From contig JAFAGE010000119.1 in NCBI GenBank assembly GCA_023423015.1, positions 1 through 8,264 of the forward strand: a stretch of 8,264 bases of DNA, written 5' to 3'. Below the pieces are notes generated by a model. The model was not told the origin of the DNA. It made no database searches and saw nothing but the letters and a program-made list of their open reading frames with translations. The first letter of the stretch is position 1. Every line of letters begins with the position of its first letter. The stretch comes from Bacteroidota bacterium. GTDB lineage: Bacteria; Bacteroidota; Bacteroidia; Chitinophagales; Chitinophagaceae. The position numbers and the translations under genes were made by a program. Of this stretch, positions 1 to 7,407 are shown one piece after another.

Positions 1-92
1 ATTTGTTATTGCGTGGCTACTTATTGCAGCAAGAACCAAGAAGGGCAATCACGACAGGGAGTTGTGACGAGGGATTTTGTGTACATTTTTCA

Positions 93-2330
93 TCAGAAAG
101 GAATGCCGAGATTGATGTAAGAATGAATCCTGCCCGTTTGGTCAGAATACATGGCACTTATCTCCAACGGTCCGAGTGCAAAGTTATATGCAAGGCTTAG
201 TGCGTACCCGGAAAGGAAATCGGGCGTTTGCAGAATGTTGCTGCTGCTTACGAAATTATTTACGAGGCCGTTTACCCGGGCTATTCCATATAGACTGTTG
301 TACAGACGATATCGCATGCCAAGCTGGAGGGCAGCAACACTGGGCGTAACCATAGAATTTTCTTCCACCCCAGCAAATACAATCTGATTCCTGAATGTTT
401 TAGTGAGTCCGCCGATGTAATAATCGTTCAAAATGCTCTGCCGGTAATGGAAGTTAACGCCTGCCTGGAAATTGGTGAAGAATACCAGCCGGCTGCTCAG
501 CTTGCCATATGCTTCCAGGTTAAATACCGCTCGCTGATAATTATTGTAGCTGATTCCCACAGAATCCGGATTGGTAATCGGGGTTCCTTCTGCATAGAAT
601 GTTACGCTGGGTTTCTGATTATATACCCATCCGAATTCACCGTCTATACGAAAGCCACGGTCTGGGTAAATGCTCCGGTTCAGTGTGTTCACCCCGAAAT
701 AGCCGAAAGAAGTGACAAACTCATTTTTACCTCGTATATCAATGGTCGACCGGATAGAAGGCTCATATTTGAGCCACTCAAAGCGTGATCCTACTCCCAC
801 GGTGAAAGTACGGTTGGCGGATACCTCAAAACGTGCCTCGCCTTTGAAAATCTTCAATCCGAACAAACCATCCCGTTCAAAATTGTCGTAGGTAGTCATG
901 TCGAGAACGTCGTATTGTGTTCCGAGAATCAATGCAACGTTTTTACCACGGCCAAGATATTGCAGGTGTTCTGCGCGTGTATGAAAGTTTTCTCCAAGGT
1001 TCACCGTCACCATACTTCGCGAGTGCGGTAATAACAGGTTTCGCGAAGTAAGATTTCCGATAAGACTTATACCCGTAAACTTATTGTAATTGATGCCCAG
1101 CTTTGCAAACGTTGTGGGATTCTCAACTACATCGAAGCGGATTTTAACGGTCCCATTTGGCAAGGGGTTGAGGTAATAAATGATCCGATTATAATACCTG
1201 GTGCCAAATACACGGCGAACCATCCGTCCCAGTTTTGCTGACGTATAATAACGCCCTGTTTCAAGCCCCATCATGTGTTCGAAAAACTCAGGTGTAGTTT
1301 TTTCCAATCCGTTTATTTCTATCTGCGATATATAAATGGAATCAACCACCGGCAACCTGTTCTTCTTCGGTTCCAGGTGACCATAGATAGCATTGAGTGA
1401 ATCGGCCAGTTGCTTAAATCTCGGATATAATCTTCGGCCTTGCTGTAAACCGTATTCAAGTAGTTCGTCTGACCGGCTGAAACTTGCAGCAGTATAATTC
1501 TCGAGCGGCATGGGGATGTATATGTCGCACTGCTCTATATCTTCCTTGCTGGTACTTGCTTCTTTGAAAAAGGCGATCTGCATAAGGATCTGTAACGCAT
1601 TCGTTACTTTTTCTTTCGGCAGCAAGCCATGTGAAACACGGCTGCCGATCACGATGTCTGCACCCATTTCTTTTACATCCCGAACAGGAAAATTGCGTAC
1701 TACTCCGCCATCAACCAAACGTTTTCCATCTTCACTTTCTATTGCTGTAAACAGGGTAGGGATGGCCATACTTGCACGGACAGCCGTTATCAGTTCCCCG
1801 GTATCTGATACTACTGCATCGCCTGTTTCCACATCTGCACTGATGCATTTGAATGGAATGCTGAATTTGCTGAAGTCTTTAACGTTGTATACCGGAAAAA
1901 ACAATTCTGCAAACTTGAGCCACAACTCTTCACTTTCCACAACGCCGCTCGGAAGGCGAAAAGCATTGTTTACCCAGGGTAGCTCTACCGCATAGCGCGA
2001 GTATTCATCTTTTTCCTCCATCACTATTGCGCGGAGCGACGATTGGTTGGTAAGCACTTCGCCCCAGTCCATTTTCCTTGCCATCTGTTCAATGTCGGCG
2101 GCGGAATATCCTATCGCGTACAACGATCCGATAATGGAACCCATACTTGTGCCGGTAAGATAGTCAACCTGTATTCCTGCCGAATCAATGGCTTTTAAGA
2201 TGCCGATATGTGCCAGGCCTTTTGCTCCTCCGCCACTTAATGTGACGCCGATACGTGGGCGTTCGTCCTGTTGCGCAAAGGTTACTCCGCAACAAATAAG
2301 CAGAACCGCGATGATGATAGACCTGATCAC
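93..2330 (-). CDS. Patatin-like phospholipase with POTRA and outer-membrane beta-barrel (PlpD/FplA-like)
   Basis: Predicted serine lipid acyl hydrolase carried on its own outer-membrane barrel, in the style of type Vd (PlpD/FplA) proteins. An N-terminal signal peptide (about residues 1-19, ending TFA before QQDE) is followed by a patatin domain (about 27-310). Its oxyanion loop is GGGAKG at 33-38, its nucleophile is Ser62 in GTSMG, and its catalytic Asp207 lies in DGG, so the Ser/Asp dyad is intact. A conserved VRASMAIP block is at 184-191. A POTRA-like segment lies at about 335-410, and the remainder has alternating barrel-like strands ending in a C-terminal Phe. The length, 745 residues, is normal for the family. 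The start is GTG at 2330: no ATG, GTG or TTG lies in frame between it and the upstream stop, and it gives a complete signal peptide. No Shine-Dalgarno sequence is visible, as is common in Bacteroidota. It lies 40 bp after the ABC-F gene on the same strand and is probably co-transcribed. Domain identity is firm; substrate and whether the enzyme domain is periplasmic or exported are unknown. Confidence 0.93.
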   Translation of the reverse strand: MIRSIIIAVLLICCGVTFAQQDERPRIGVTLSGGGAKGLAHIGILKAIDSAGIQVDYLTGTSMGSIIGSLYAIGYSAADIEQMARKMDWGEVLTNQSSLRAIVMEEKDEYSRYAVELPWVNNAFRLPSGVVESEELWLKFAELFFPVYNVKDFSKFSIPFKCISADVETGDAVVSDTGELITAVRASMAIPTLFTAIESEDGKRLVDGGVVRNFPVRDVKEMGADIVIGSRVSHGLLPKEKVTNALQILMQIAFFKEASTSKEDIEQCDIYIPMPLENYTAASFSRSDELLEYGLQQGRRLYPRFKQLADSLNAIYGHLEPKKNRLPVVDSIYISQIEINGLEKTTPEFFEHMMGLETGRYYTSAKLGRMVRRVFGTRYYNRIIYYLNPLPNGTVKIRFDVVENPTTFAKLGINYNKFTGISLIGNLTSRNLLLPHSRSMVTVNLGENFHTRAEHLQYLGRGKNVALILGTQYDVLDMTTYDNFERDGLFGLKIFKGEARFEVSANRTFTVGVGSRFEWLKYEPSIRSTIDIRGKNEFVTSFGYFGVNTLNRSIYPDRGFRIDGEFGWVYNQKPSVTFYAEGTPITNPDSVGISYNNYQRAVFNLEAYGKLSSRLVFFTNFQAGVNFHYRQSILNDYYIGGLTKTFRNQIVFAGVEENSMVTPSVAALQLGMRYRLYNSLYGIARVNGLVNNFVSSSNILQTPDFLSGYALSLAYNFALGPLEISAMYSDQTGRIHSYINLGIPF

Positions 2331-2370
2331 AAGGTTGTTGGTTTGTGTTCCTGAGGGTATCGGAAAGTTA

Positions 2371-4317
2371 TCAAAGCTGGGCTTCGAGTTCCACTATCTT
2401 CTCAAATACCTTTTCGTATTCACCATTTATCTTCTCCAGTTCATCATTCACTTTCCTGTATTTCTTCTCGGTTTCGAAGTACTTGTTTTTGTCGCTGTAA
2501 ACGTCAGGCGATGCAAGGGCGTCTTCAAGTTTCTTCTTTTCTTCTTTTAAAGCAGCCATTCGCTCCTCATGTTGTTGGAATAATCTCTGCTGCTTCTGAA
2601 GCTCCTTGCGTGTTTCCTTGTTGCCACCCGTATTCGTCTGCTGTTTTGAAACGTTGGCTTTGGCAACAGGTTCCTGTTTGGGTTTTTCTTCAATCACCTG
2701 CTCCCTGGTTTCGCGTGCAGCCATTCGTTCTTTCCATTCCACCCATTCGGCATAGGTGCCCTTGAATTCTTTTACTTCACCATTGGAAATTTCCCAGATT
2801 TTATTTGCTGCTTTCGAAATGAAGTAACGGTCGTGGCTTACAAATATGATGGTGCCTTCGTACCTGTTTAACGCTTCAACAAGCAGTTCAACAGAGTGAA
2901 TGTCGAGGTGGTTCGTCGGTTCATCGAGTAAAAGGAAGTTGGCTTTACTCACAATGGTTTTTGCGAGTGCTACGCGTGCTTTTTCTCCTCCACTTAATAT
3001 TTTGATCTTTTTATCTACGTCATCGCCACTGAAGAGAAATGACCCCAGCAGGCTGCGGTATTCCAGTTCTGTTTTACCTGCGCCGGAACTGTTCATTTCG
3101 TCGAGTAAGGTATTGTTGATATCAAGGGCTTCGAGCTGGTGCTGAGCGTAGAAGCTTTCCACCACGTTATGTCCCCAAACACGTTCGCCTTCGAATGTTT
3201 CTGTTCCCGCAATAATGCGAAGGAGTGTTGATTTCCCTTTGCCGTTTGCACCGATAAGCGCGATCTTGTCGCCCCGGTCTATTTCTGCATTTGCATTGGT
3301 TAAAATTATGTTGTCGCCGAACGCCTTAGCCACGTGCTTTAGCGTACAGAGCACACGTCCCGGTTCCTTCCCGATGCTGAAGTTTATGCGCATATTAGGC
3401 CGCTCGAGCTCTGTATCTTCTATTCGTTCCACTTTGTCAAGCAGTTTCTGCACACTTTGTGCTTGCGCGGCTTTTGAGGCTTTTGCCTTGAATCTTTCAA
3501 TGAAGCGTTCCTGTTGACGTATGTAGTCCTGCTGATTTTCGTAAGCTCTCTTCTGCATTTCTATGCGGATGGCTTTTTCCTGCTCGTAGTAGCTGTAGTT
3601 CCCTGCATAGAAATGAAGCTCCTGCTGGTAAAGCTCCACAACCTTATTAACCATCCGATCGAGGAAGAATTTATCGTGACTTACGATAACTACACTTCCC
3701 TTGTAATTGATCAGGTATTTTTCAAGCCATTCGATTGATGGAAGGTCAAGGTGGTTTGTCGGCTCATCGAGCAGCAGCACATCTGGTTTCTGCAGAATCA
3801 TTTTAGCCAGCAACACCCTCATGCGCCATCCTCCGCTGAACTGTTTGTAGGGTTTGTCGAGCTGTTCGTCGCTGAATCCCAAACCATGCAGCACTTCTTC
3901 CACTTTGTAACGAACATCGAATCCGTCAAGCACTTCAATTTCATGCAGCACGTCCATGTAACGGGTCAGCAGTTTCTCGTCTTCCTTTGTTTCCAGTATT
4001 TTTTCCAGCTCATGTTGCTCTTTCTGCAAAGCCATTACTCTGTCGAAAGCTTCCATGGCCACTTCGGTGATGCTGCTGTTTGTATCAAAACTCAAAAGAT
4101 CCTGGTGGAGATAACCGATGCTGGTGTCGCGACTTTTTTCAACGGTGCCTGCCGATGGCGAATATTCACCTACGAGCACTTTCAACAAAGTGGATTTACC
4201 GGTACCGTTATAACCGATCAGGCCGATGCGTTCACCGGGGTTCAGGTGCCAGGTGGCATCTTTAACGATCACCCTTGCTCCGAATTCAAATGTCACGTTC
4301 TGCAATCCTATCAGCAT
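2371..4317 (-). CDS. ABC-F family ATPase (Uup/EttA-type, ribosome-associated)
   Basis: Cytosolic protein with two ABC ATPase domains and no membrane segments. ABC-F proteins bind the ribosomal E site and relieve stalled or antibiotic-blocked translation. The first domain has Walker A GYNGTGKS (35-42), signature FSGGWRMR (160-167) and Walker B with LLLDEPTNHLD (181-191). A charged, helical inter-domain linker (about 240-310), rich in Gln, Arg, Lys and Glu, corresponds to the P-site tRNA interaction region. The second domain has Walker A GANGKGKS (356-363), signature LSGGEKAR (441-448) and Walker B with LLLDEPTNHLD (462-472). Both catalytic Glu residues (185, 466) are present. After a Gln/Lys-rich tether, a coiled coil at about 570-648 resembles the C-terminal extension of Uup-type members. 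The length of 648 residues fits such a member. A TAnnTTTG element lies just upstream. The extended, intact two-site form without obvious resistance-gene features favours a housekeeping role, but the subfamily cannot be fixed by eye. Confidence 0.95.
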   Translation of the reverse strand: MLIGLQNVTFEFGARVIVKDATWHLNPGERIGLIGYNGTGKSTLLKVLVGEYSPSAGTVEKSRDTSIGYLHQDLLSFDTNSSITEVAMEAFDRVMALQKEQHELEKILETKEDEKLLTRYMDVLHEIEVLDGFDVRYKVEEVLHGLGFSDEQLDKPYKQFSGGWRMRVLLAKMILQKPDVLLLDEPTNHLDLPSIEWLEKYLINYKGSVVIVSHDKFFLDRMVNKVVELYQQELHFYAGNYSYYEQEKAIRIEMQKRAYENQQDYIRQQERFIERFKAKASKAAQAQSVQKLLDKVERIEDTELERPNMRINFSIGKEPGRVLCTLKHVAKAFGDNIILTNANAEIDRGDKIALIGANGKGKSTLLRIIAGTETFEGERVWGHNVVESFYAQHQLEALDINNTLLDEMNSSGAGKTELEYRSLLGSFLFSGDDVDKKIKILSGGEKARVALAKTIVSKANFLLLDEPTNHLDIHSVELLVEALNRYEGTIIFVSHDRYFISKAANKIWEISNGEVKEFKGTYAEWVEWKERMAARETREQVIEEKPKQEPVAKANVSKQQTNTGGNKETRKELQKQQRLFQQHEERMAALKEEKKKLEDALASPDVYSDKNKYFETEKKYRKVNDELEKINGEYEKVFEKIVELEAQL

Positions 4318-4348
4318 GTCGCCATCAGATTTTTGTTAAAAGGCAGCG

Positions 4349-4356
4349 CAAAAGTA
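4349..4356 (-). promoter_or_regulatory. Bacteroidota -7 promoter element for the ABC-F gene
   Basis: Read on the minus strand this is TACTTTTG, an exact match to the Bacteroidota TAnnTTTG -7 consensus. It would start transcription about 25 nt upstream of the ABC-F ATG at 4317. No TTG-type -33 element is visible at the usual spacing, so the call rests on the -7 box and its position and orientation. Confidence 0.5.
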
Positions 4357-4386
4357 TAACAATCAGGCGGGAAAGTATTTAACTGT

Positions 4387-4394
4387 TACCTTTG
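4387..4394 (+). promoter_or_regulatory. Bacteroidota -7 promoter element for the DUF3347/TonB-receptor operon
   Basis: TACCTTTG exactly matches the TAnnTTTG -7 consensus and sits 13 bases before the ATG at 4408. Transcription would begin around 4398-4401, leaving an untranslated leader of only about 7-10 nt. No -33 TTG is seen at the expected spacing (about 4361-4369), so a weak or regulator-dependent promoter is possible. Confidence 0.5.
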
Positions 4395-4407
4395 AGAAAA
4401 GTTAACA

Positions 4408-5001
4408 ATGACCAGGTGTTCCGCCGCCGTTCCCCTTCTTCTGGCAGTTACTTTGTTTCTTACCAGCTGCAAAAATAACCAGGAAGAAACCGCAGATGAA
4501 AAGCCCGTTCCGCTGGCTGTTTCGCAACTCTCAGGACCATTTACAGAGTCTTTTTCCAAAATTTTGAATTCTTATTTCGAGTTAAAGGATGCGCTGGTGT
4601 CGGAAGACACGGTGAAAGCAAATGCTTCAGCAGCAACCTTATGGCTTAATGCCGAAGATCTGAATGTGTCGGAAATTGCCGGCGACACTACAAATATGAT
4701 TGCCGAAACTGCCAGGCTTTTCGCCATGAACATCGGCGGTTCTGCACGATCCCTGGCAGAAAAAAATAACATTGACCAAAAGCGCCGGGAATTCTACAAC
4801 ATCAGCGACGCGCTCTGGAGCCTTACACGTACCGTTCGATACGATGGTGGGAAAATTTATTATCAGTTCTGCCCGATGGCATTTGACAATGCCGGCGCAT
4901 ACTGGCTCAGCCGCACACGTGAAATCCGCAACCCGTATTTCGGCGATAAGATGCTTAAATGCGGCGAAGTGACCGACTCCCTGGAATACAGCAAGAGATG
5001 A
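4408..5001 (+). CDS. DUF3347-domain lipoprotein, putative metal-binding
   Basis: Small envelope lipoprotein of 197 residues. A hydrophobic signal peptide ends in the lipobox LTSC, with Cys21 as the lipidated residue; the following KNN and acidic residues form a linker. The domain from about 43 to 192 matches my recollection of DUF3347: the early SYFELKDALVSED segment, then CPMAFDN at 155-161, GAYWLS at 163-168 and NPYFGDKMLKCG at 175-186. DUF3347 occurs in Bacteroidota envelope proteins and beside or within heavy-metal efflux adaptor (CusB/HlyD-like) proteins. Cys155, Met157, Met182 and Cys185 form a plausible soft-metal ligand set; binding of copper or a similar ion is inference. The start is well supported by the signal peptide and by a -7 promoter element 13 bases upstream. 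Its TGA stop overlaps the ATG of the TonB-dependent receptor (ATGA, 4998-5001), so the two are one operon and probably translationally coupled. Confidence 0.88.
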   Translation: MTRCSAAVPLLLAVTLFLTSCKNNQEETADEKPVPLAVSQLSGPFTESFSKILNSYFELKDALVSEDTVKANASAATLWLNAEDLNVSEIAGDTTNMIAETARLFAMNIGGSARSLAEKNNIDQKRREFYNISDALWSLTRTVRYDGGKIYYQFCPMAFDNAGAYWLSRTREIRNPYFGDKMLKCGEVTDSLEYSKR

Positions 5002-7352
5002 TGAAGAAAATAGTATTTGCACTACTGCTGTTATGGGGGTGCCTTTCGGTTACAGCACAGGAAAAGTATACTTTGAGCGGATATGTGCGCGATTCACTTT
5101 CGGGAGAAACACTCATTGGGGCTACGGTTACCATAGTAGAACCGAATGCAGTGGTAGCAACAAACAATTACGGATTCTATTCCATCACCTTACCCAAAAG
5201 CCTATACACCGTTGTAGTAACATTTTCCGGTTACGTATTGCTCGATACAAGTATTGATCTGTCACAAAACCAGAACATCGACTTTTCGCTTGTGCAACGT
5301 TCAATGCTGCAGGAAGTAGTAGTTTCCGGCCGGCGGCGCGACAATAATGTGCGTGCGGCACAGATGGGTCGCATTGATCTTTCAGTTTCAAGAATCAAAG
5401 CCGTGCCTGTGTTGTTTGGCGAAGTGGATATTTTGAAAACGCTCCAGTTGCTTCCCGGTGTACGCAATGCCGGTGAAGGAAATACAGGCCTTTACGTGAG
5501 GGGAGGAGGGCCAGACCAGAACCTCATCATGCTCGACGATGCCATCGTTTACAACACCGGTCACCTTTTCGGATTCTTTTCAATTTTCAACTCTGATGCC
5601 ATCAAGAACATTTCGCTGATTAAAGGCAATATGCCTGCTCAATATGGGGGTCGCCTGTCATCGGTGCTGGATGTTGCTATGAAAGAAGGCAATATGAAAG
5701 AATTCGAGGCAGAAGGTGGCATCGGGCTGATTGCTTCGCGCATATCGGTTCAGGGTCCCATCAAGAAAAACACCTCGTCATTTATTGTTTCGGCACGGCG
5801 CACGTATATCGACGTATTGACAAAACCGTTCATTCCGAAAACGAGCGACTTCTACGGTTCCGGATATTATTTTTATGATCTTAATACAAAGGTGAACTAC
5901 CGCTTCTCCGATAAGGACCGTATCTATCTAAGTGGTTATTTCGGACGCGATGTATTTGCATTCAACAACGCAAAGCGGTCATTTGAAGCCGACATTCCAT
6001 GGGGAAATGCTACAGCGACCCTCCGCTGGAATCACATATTCAATCCCAAATTATTTGCAAACACTACAATTGTTTACAACGATTACAATTTTTCCTTCGG
6101 GGCCGCTCAAAATGATTTCTCCCTGAAACTATCGTCGGGCATTCGCGACTGGAATGCAAAACTCGATTTCGATTATTATCCTGCAGCCGACCATAAGATG
6201 AAATTCGGCGGGTTATATACTTACCACACCTTTGTTCCGAATATCCTCACCGGGCAGCAGGGAGAAACCAGGTTTGAACCCAACAACGAAAACAGTAAGT
6301 ATGCCCGTGAAATGGCTGCATACGTTCAGGACGAATGGAATATTTCAGATAAGCTCAATGTGAATGCGGGTTTGCGTTATTCATCCTTTACGCAGGTTGG
6401 CCCGCATACAATATATACCCGCGACATAAATGGAAACAAAACAGATAGCACTGTATATGGCCGTGGTGCTGCGGTTAAAACATACGGCGGCATCGAACCC
6501 CGGTTGATCTTCCGCTATGCGCTGAACGAAAGCACCTCGTTAAAAGGTGGTGTTGCGAGAAATCTTCAATACATCCACCTGGTGAGTAACGCAGGCTCAA
6601 CATTGCCTACCGATTTGTGGGTGCCCAGTACATACCGGGTGCAACCGCAAACCAGTTGGCAGTATTCTGCAGGTTTGTTCAGGAACTTCGCCAATAACGA
6701 GTTTGAAACCTCTGTGGAGCTGTATTATAAGAAGATGAAGAACCAGATTGAGTATGCAGAAGGATACACTCCTTCGCTCAACGATCCTGAAGACGAATTC
6801 GTTTTCGGCGATGGCTGGAGTTACGGCTCTGAGTTTTTTATCAATAAATCGCGAGGAAAGCTCACCGGATGGATCGGTTATACGTTATCGTGGACCTGGA
6901 GAAAGTTCAAAGACCTTAATGATGGAGAGAAATACCCGGCCAAATATGACCGCCGCCACGATATATCTGTAGTTGCGAGTTATGAACTAAGTCCCAAATG
7001 GAAAATCTCCGGCTTATTCGTGTATGGATCTGGAAACGCAACTACACTGCCCGAGCGGTTCTACATTGTTTCTGGTGTACTCACCCAGGAATACAGCCGC
7101 GTGAACCAATACAGGTTGCCTGCATATCACCGCATGGATATATCTGCTACGCTTACTCCGAAGAAGAAACCGAATCAGCGCCTTGAGCAAAGTTGGGTGT
7201 TTAGTGTGTACAATGCGTACAGCAGGTTGAATCCTTACTTTATTTATTTCGATCAAACAGGAAGCCCGTTAAACGGAACCCTCGAATTGAAAACACTCAA
7301 GGTGAGCCTTTTCCCGATATTGCCTGCAGTTACCTGGAATTTTAAGTTTTAG
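4998..7352 (+). CDS. TonB-dependent receptor with N-terminal carboxypeptidase-regulatory-like domain
   Basis: Outer-membrane, TonB-energised importer of 784 residues; the ligand is unknown. The signal peptide is about residues 1-20 (MMKKIVFALLLL core, cleavage near TAQ). A CarboxypepD_reg-like beta-sandwich spans about 24-100, including GETLIGATVTI and NNYGFYSITLP. A probable TonB box, LQEVVVSG, is at 104-111. The plug (about 130-250) contains LLPGV (151-155), LYVRGGGPDQN (165-175) and LDDA (179-182). The rest is a beta-barrel ending in WNFKF with a terminal Phe. The frame is open upstream to an ATG at 4959, but that start lies inside the lipoprotein gene and adds a charged stretch before the signal peptide. 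The ATG at 4998 or the adjacent one at 5001 is therefore preferred; the former makes an ATGA overlap with the upstream stop. The plug resembles receptors usually paired with DUF4249 lipoproteins, yet no such gene follows here. Mature-protein loops show no evident His, Cys or Met clusters, so the partner lipoprotein is the only hint of a metal ligand. Confidence 0.93.
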   Translation: MMKKIVFALLLLWGCLSVTAQEKYTLSGYVRDSLSGETLIGATVTIVEPNAVVATNNYGFYSITLPKSLYTVVVTFSGYVLLDTSIDLSQNQNIDFSLVQRSMLQEVVVSGRRRDNNVRAAQMGRIDLSVSRIKAVPVLFGEVDILKTLQLLPGVRNAGEGNTGLYVRGGGPDQNLIMLDDAIVYNTGHLFGFFSIFNSDAIKNISLIKGNMPAQYGGRLSSVLDVAMKEGNMKEFEAEGGIGLIASRISVQGPIKKNTSSFIVSARRTYIDVLTKPFIPKTSDFYGSGYYFYDLNTKVNYRFSDKDRIYLSGYFGRDVFAFNNAKRSFEADIPWGNATATLRWNHIFNPKLFANTTIVYNDYNFSFGAAQNDFSLKLSSGIRDWNAKLDFDYYPAADHKMKFGGLYTYHTFVPNILTGQQGETRFEPNNENSKYAREMAAYVQDEWNISDKLNVNAGLRYSSFTQVGPHTIYTRDINGNKTDSTVYGRGAAVKTYGGIEPRLIFRYALNESTSLKGGVARNLQYIHLVSNAGSTLPTDLWVPSTYRVQPQTSWQYSAGLFRNFANNEFETSVELYYKKMKNQIEYAEGYTPSLNDPEDEFVFGDGWSYGSEFFINKSRGKLTGWIGYTLSWTWRKFKDLNDGEKYPAKYDRRHDISVVASYELSPKWKISGLFVYGSGNATTLPERFYIVSGVLTQEYSRVNQYRLPAYHRMDISATLTPKKKPNQRLEQSWVFSVYNAYSRLNPYFIYFDQTGSPLNGTLELKTLKVSLFPILPAVTWNFKF

Positions 7353-7357
7353 GGAAA

Positions 7358-7378
7358 GGCAGTTGGCAGATGGCAAGT
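7358..7378 (+). repeat. Three tandem GGCA-headed heptamers in a convergent intergenic region
   Basis: GGCAGTT, GGCAGAT and GGCAAGT follow one another without gaps directly after the receptor stop. The copies share GGCA and differ at two or three of the last positions. Similar short G/C-A-T heptad strings occur between genes in some Bacteroidota (recollection, not checked). A 5-bp inverted repeat, GGGAA at 7352-7356 and TTCCC at 7378-7382, brackets the array. No T-tract follows, so I do not call a terminator. Confidence 0.45.
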
Positions 7379-7407
7379 TCCCGTTCTCCATTCTCAGGAT
7401 GCGCATC

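Noticed and set aside
49..67. Possible hairpin (7-bp arms 49-55 and 61-67, 5-nt loop) after the patatin stop as a terminator.
   Set aside because: On the minus-strand transcript one pair becomes A-C, and no clear U-tract follows; too weak to call.
1510..1995. Plus-strand open frame of 161 codons opposite the patatin gene.
   Set aside because: It is antisense to the patatin catalytic domain, with low-information Ser/Thr-rich composition and no start signals.
3751..4359. Long plus-strand open frame (202 codons) opposite the ABC-F gene.
   Set aside because: It is antisense to strongly conserved ABC motifs, has His/Phe/Gln-rich composition and no recognisable domain; it is a shadow frame.
4959..4997. 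Upstream extension of the TonB receptor by 13 residues to an ATG at 4959.
   Set aside because: It lies wholly within the lipoprotein gene and puts a charged stretch before an otherwise normal signal peptide; the ATG at 4998 or 5001 fits better.
7352..7382. GGGAA/TTCCC inverted repeat as a terminator for the receptor operon.
   Set aside because: The stem is only 5 bp with a 21-nt loop, and no T-run follows.
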